64,000 bases of DNA, taken from assembly GCF_900100345.1 (NCBI RefSeq), contig NZ_FMTT01000012.1, forward strand, positions 83,453 through 147,452, read 5' to 3'. A program made the position numbers and the translations under genes. This DNA is from Paenibacillus tianmuensis (GTDB taxonomy: Bacteria > Bacillota > Bacilli > Paenibacillales > NBRC-103111). Within the stretch, counting starts at the first letter, position 1. Each line of letters opens with the position of its first letter. The notes beneath the pieces are model-generated. The model was not told the origin of the DNA, did no database searches, and was given only the letters and a program-made list of their open reading frames with translations. This document shows positions 61,701 to 64,000 of this stretch, in pieces.

Positions 61701-64000
61701 TCTCCAGCGAGCGCTCGACCATGATCGCCACCGGCACATCTGCGCCAACGCCTTCAGCGCGCAGCGTCCGCGCCAGGCGATTCGCACGCTCGTTCAGTTC
61801 GCGGTATGTCAGCCGCTCATCCTCGAACAGCACTGCTGTCCACTCCGGCGTGCGGGCCGCTTGCTCCTCGAACAGCTCATGAATCGTCCGCTTCTGGGGA
61901 TACTCCGCGGCCGTGTCGTTGAAGCCGTGCAGCAGCAGCTCCTTCTCCTGCGGACTCATCACATCAAGCTCGGCCAGTTTCAGCTCCGGATTCAATGTGA
62001 CAAGCTCGAGCAGCCGGATAAAATGTCCGCTCATCCGCTCTAGGCTCTCCCGTTTGTAAAGGGATACTGCGAACTGGAAGCTGCACATCAGCCTATCGTC
62101 CGCTTCTGCCGCTTCCAGCGTCAGGTCGAACTGGGCGGCTGTAAAACCATGCCCATAAGGCTGCAGCTCAAGGCCCTCGAACCCGGCCTGCGCCCGCGTG
62201 GCATGCTGCATGACAAACATCGTGTCGAACAGCGGGTTTCGGCTTAAATCACGCTCAAGGTCCAAGCCTTCGATCAAATCCTCAAACGGATAATCCTGGT
62301 GCTCGAACGCATGCAGGACGTGTTCTTTGACTTCTTGCAAGTAAGCGGCGAATGTTTTCTCCGCAGCCGGATAGTGCCGCAAGGCCAGCGTATTGACGAA
62401 CATGCCGATCATCGGCTCCAGGTCGGCATGGCATCTTCCGGCCGTCGGCGTACCCACCACAACGTCTTCCTGTCCGGTATAAACGTGAAGCAACGCCGTG
62501 TAGGCAGCGAATAGCACCATATACAAGGTCGTGCCCGTTTGCAAGGCCAGATTCCGCAAGCCCTCAAGCTGATCCTTGTCTATCGTGAATCCGAATAGGT
62601 CCCCTTCAAAGCTCCGTACAGCAGGACGCGGGTAATCCGTAGGCAAATCAAGTGTAGGCGGCCGACCTTCATAACGCCTCAGCCAGTAGTCCTTCTGCTT
62701 GCCGAGCCGGTTACGGAAGGCATCCGACTGCGTCCATACCGCATAATCTTTATATTGCAGCGCTAGAGGCTGAAGCTGCTCTCCTTGGTACAGCCGGGCA
62801 ACCTCATCAAGCAAAATGCCCATGGAAACGCCGTCGCTGATCATATGATGCATGTCAAAGAGCAGCAAATGACGCTCCGCTTCCAGTTCGACCAGTTCCA
62901 CCCGAAGCAGCGGAGCCTGAGACAAATCAAAGGCACGGATAAATTTGCGGGTCACAGCCTCAAGCGGCTCGGCTCCGTCATACTTGTGAACATTCAGCTT
63001 AAAGGGAACCTCCGCATAAATTCGCTGTACCGGCTCGCCCTTCACAAGCTCAAAGCCTGTCCGCAGCGAAGCATGGCGGATCATCAATTGGCGGAACGCT
63101 TCCTCAAACCGGACAAGGTCCAGCTTGCCTTGCAGCATGACGGTCCCCGGCATGTTGTAGCCGAGCTCGCCGCCCTCCAATTGATTCAAAATGTAAAGGC
63201 GGTTTTGCGCCGGAGTCAGCGGATAGTAATCGCGCTCGCTAGCGACCGGAATCGAGACGTAGCGGTCTTGGTCCATAGCATGCAGCGCTTCTGCCAGCTG
63301 CTCCACCGTCGGATGCTCGAAAATCGTTTTGACCGGCACATTGCGGTCAAATTCTTTATGGAGCGTTGTCGCCAAAGCGGCAGCCCGCAGCGAATGTCCG
63401 CCGAGTTCGAAGAAATTGTCCTTGATGCCAATCCCCGGTATATCGAGAATATCCTGCCAGATGTCCACCAGCTTGGTTTCCAGTTCACTGCGCGGCGGCA
63501 CATAGTTCGTGCCGCTTTGTCCGCTGACGTCGGGCTCCGGCAGCGCCTTGCGGTCGATCTTGTCGTTCGGCGTCAGCGGCATCGCTTCCAGCTGCACGAA
63601 GTGCGCCGGCGCCATGTAGCTTGGCAGCTCTTCTTTCAGCGCTTGGCGCAGTTCGCTCGCCGCCAATTCCTCGCTTGCCACGTAGTACGCGCAGAGCTGC
63701 TGCTGGCCTTGGCCGTCCTCCCGCGCGATGACGATCACTTCCTGCACCGCTTCCACCTGCAGGAGCTTCGCTTCGATCTCGCCCAGCTCGATCCGGTAAC
63801 CGCGGATTTTCACCTGATGGTCGATCCGGCCCAAATATTCAAGCCGCCCGTCCGCCAGCCATCTCGCCAGGTCGCCCGTCCGGTACATCCGCTCTCCGCT
63901 GAAGCGGCTGGTCACGAATACCTCCGCCGTCAGCTCCGGACGATCCAGGTAGCCTCTGGCCAGACCCACACCGGCTACGCACAGCTCGCCTGCCACGCCT
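58750..64000 (-). CDS. NRPS protein, partial: (A)-T-C-A-T-C (5' end outside window)
   Basis: At least 1750 codons. Order: end of an A domain (residues 1-160, YRTGDLARW), T (FFELGGHSLRA, Ser about 202), complete C (DMHHMISDGVSMG), A (YTSGSTGKPKGVMIEHHGV, about 710-1210), T (FFDIGGHSLRA), complete C (DMHHIITDGVSSQ) to the C-terminus. The full A domain's code reads approximately D-V-W-H-S-S-L-V-E-K, closest to serine codes such as DVWHFSLVDK; positions 299-301 are uncertain. The final C domain would join its peptide to Val on the next protein. No epimerisation or docking domain is obvious. Product unknown, at least three residues. Confidence 0.93.
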   Translation of the reverse strand, partial: GVAGELCVAGVGLARGYLDRPELTAEVFVTSRFSGERMYRTGDLARWLADGRLEYLGRIDHQVKIRGYRIELGEIEAKLLQVEAVQEVIVIAREDGQGQQQLCAYYVASEELAASELRQALKEELPSYMAPAHFVQLEAMPLTPNDKIDRKALPEPDVSGQSGTNYVPPRSELETKLVDIWQDILDIPGIGIKDNFFELGGHSLRAAALATTLHKEFDRNVPVKTIFEHPTVEQLAEALHAMDQDRYVSIPVASERDYYPLTPAQNRLYILNQLEGGELGYNMPGTVMLQGKLDLVRFEEAFRQLMIRHASLRTGFELVKGEPVQRIYAEVPFKLNVHKYDGAEPLEAVTRKFIRAFDLSQAPLLRVELVELEAERHLLLFDMHHMISDGVSMGILLDEVARLYQGEQLQPLALQYKDYAVWTQSDAFRNRLGKQKDYWLRRYEGRPPTLDLPTDYPRPAVRSFEGDLFGFTIDKDQLEGLRNLALQTGTTLYMVLFAAYTALLHVYTGQEDVVVGTPTAGRCHADLEPMIGMFVNTLALRHYPAAEKTFAAYLQEVKEHVLHAFEHQDYPFEDLIEGLDLERDLSRNPLFDTMFVMQHATRAQAGFEGLELQPYGHGFTAAQFDLTLEAAEADDRLMCSFQFAVSLYKRESLERMSGHFIRLLELVTLNPELKLAELDVMSPQEKELLLHGFNDTAAEYPQKRTIHELFEEQAARTPEWTAVLFEDERLTYRELNERANRLARTLRAEGVGADVPVAIMVERSLEMIVGIYAILKAGGAYVPIDPEYPAERIRYIVEDSGARLLLTLSRFLDRVPRELESRVICLNEEAVYAEDATNLPLGSGPRDMSYVIYTSGSTGKPKGVMIEHHGVLNRLQWMQQRYQVGERDVILQKTPFTFDVSVWELFGWATVGASVCLLIPGGEKSPERILETIGRYGVTRTHFVPTMLPAFLDYAEQQPEHELAEQTASLVLVSASGEALPQQHVSRFYQTFGRLNGARLVNLYGPTEATVEVSYFDCEPDRAYAAIPIGKPVRNTRLYILKEGTEQLQPVGVAGELCIAGVQVARGYLNRPELTAEKFTADPFVAGERMYRTGDLARWLPDGNIEYLGRIDHQVKIRGYRIELGELETELLRIDSVLESVVVARDDGQGQKLLCAYYVATKELTAGELREALSKELPSYMLPTYFVQVERMPLTVSGKIDRKALPAPEIAVQSGQEYAAPRTTTEEQLALIWQDVLGLERVGVKDNFFDIGGHSLRATAMVARIYKEMNVQIPLREVFRAPTIEQLAKAAESLQQSAYATIPVAPVMEYYPVTSAQKGLYLLSHQAGGEVSYNMPTVLLVKGELDRGRLEHAFLRLIERHEMLRTGFGIVDGQVIQRVYDDVDFILEFVQIPEAEADHHIRSFVRPFDLQRPPLIRIRLIELEPARHLLLIDMHHIITDGVSSQIIVQEVAQFYNGQEPSPLTLQYKDYAVWQQEAASSERRRKQEEFWLDHMSGTLPVLDLPIAYPRPAQRSFEGANLEFTVEPQTAEILRKLAAETGTTMYMILLAAYTVLLSKYSGQEDIIIGSPVAGRLSTDLEGIVGMFVNTIPLRNYPAKDKSFLSYLQEVKERTLLAFEHQEYPLEELMERLNVPRNPSRNPLFDAAFMFDNLEHQESTMESLTFESYAQELATAKFDLTLTMSVAEEGLLGTIEYSTKLFNKQVVEQLARHFTTLLAEIGRNPAGAINDWKFGSGLGQSKPIQETIHFTF

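Overview
The window looks like a Paenibacillaceae chromosome, probably Paenibacillus or a close relative. The evidence is Firmicute-style gene starts with strong GGAGG ribosome binding sites, a T-box-controlled thrS next to ytxC, an S-box met operon, mqnC (futalosine menaquinone route), several sporulation-associated small genes, and class I lanthipeptide and NRPS loci. Most of the backbone is GC-rich. About 11.6 kb in the middle (17239-28885) and the lanthipeptide precursor promoter region are clearly AT-rich. No rRNA, tRNA or CRISPR array was seen.

Layout. 1-4076: minus-strand peptide ABC transporter operon (oppD-like, oppF-like, substrate-binding lipoprotein, permease cut by the window edge). 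4327-4727: remnant of an M3 oligoendopeptidase. 4800-9064: a small spore-protein-like gene, a 3D-domain protein, thrS with its T-box leader, and ytxC. 9275-13536: L,D-transpeptidase, mqnC and an EAL-domain protein. 13671-17304: metA-metI-metC behind a SAM (S-box) riboswitch.

17239-28885 is an integrative element. A 15-bp direct repeat at its ends lies inside the 5' strand of the metA riboswitch. A tyrosine integrase sits at the right end, an excisionase-like gene at the left end, and GTGACC arm-type repeats lie inside both ends. It carries an AEP-type primase, a serine recombinase with res-like inverted repeats, an XRE repressor facing a palindromic operator, a type I toxin (holin-like), an AbrB-like regulator, a Spo0E-like protein, a YjcZ-like peptide, a secreted M23 peptidase, a lipoprotein, and an HTH-TPR regulator followed by a 40-aa secreted peptide (AloR/AloP- or AimR/AimP-like communication pair). 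Insertion separated the old metA promoter (28925-28953) from the riboswitch. A promoter in the element (17277-17304) appears to have replaced it.

29334-40680: corA, a coiled-coil protein, an HRDC protein, nhaC, and a catabolic run for Phe/Tyr (phenylalanine dehydrogenase, YuzB-like, hpd, an unknown protein, fahA, hmgA) with a perfect cre site upstream.

41101-48738: a class I lanthipeptide locus with four consecutive precursor genes, lanB, lanT and lanC. Nearly every Cys in the precursors has a Ser/Thr three residues before it, which predicts a chain of four-residue (methyl)lanthionine rings joined by a single Tyr, Phe or Ile. This does not resemble nisin, subtilin or epidermin architecture as I know them and is the strongest candidate for a new system.

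48794-55266: an orphan acidic protein, ilvD, a DUF3055 gene, an AraC regulator divergent from an Fsr-like MFS exporter, a thioesterase and a 5'-3' exonuclease. 55453-64000: the 3' end of an NRPS locus, with a penultimate protein (A-T-C-A-T-C, 5' end outside the window) and a terminal protein (half-C, A predicted Val, T, TE).
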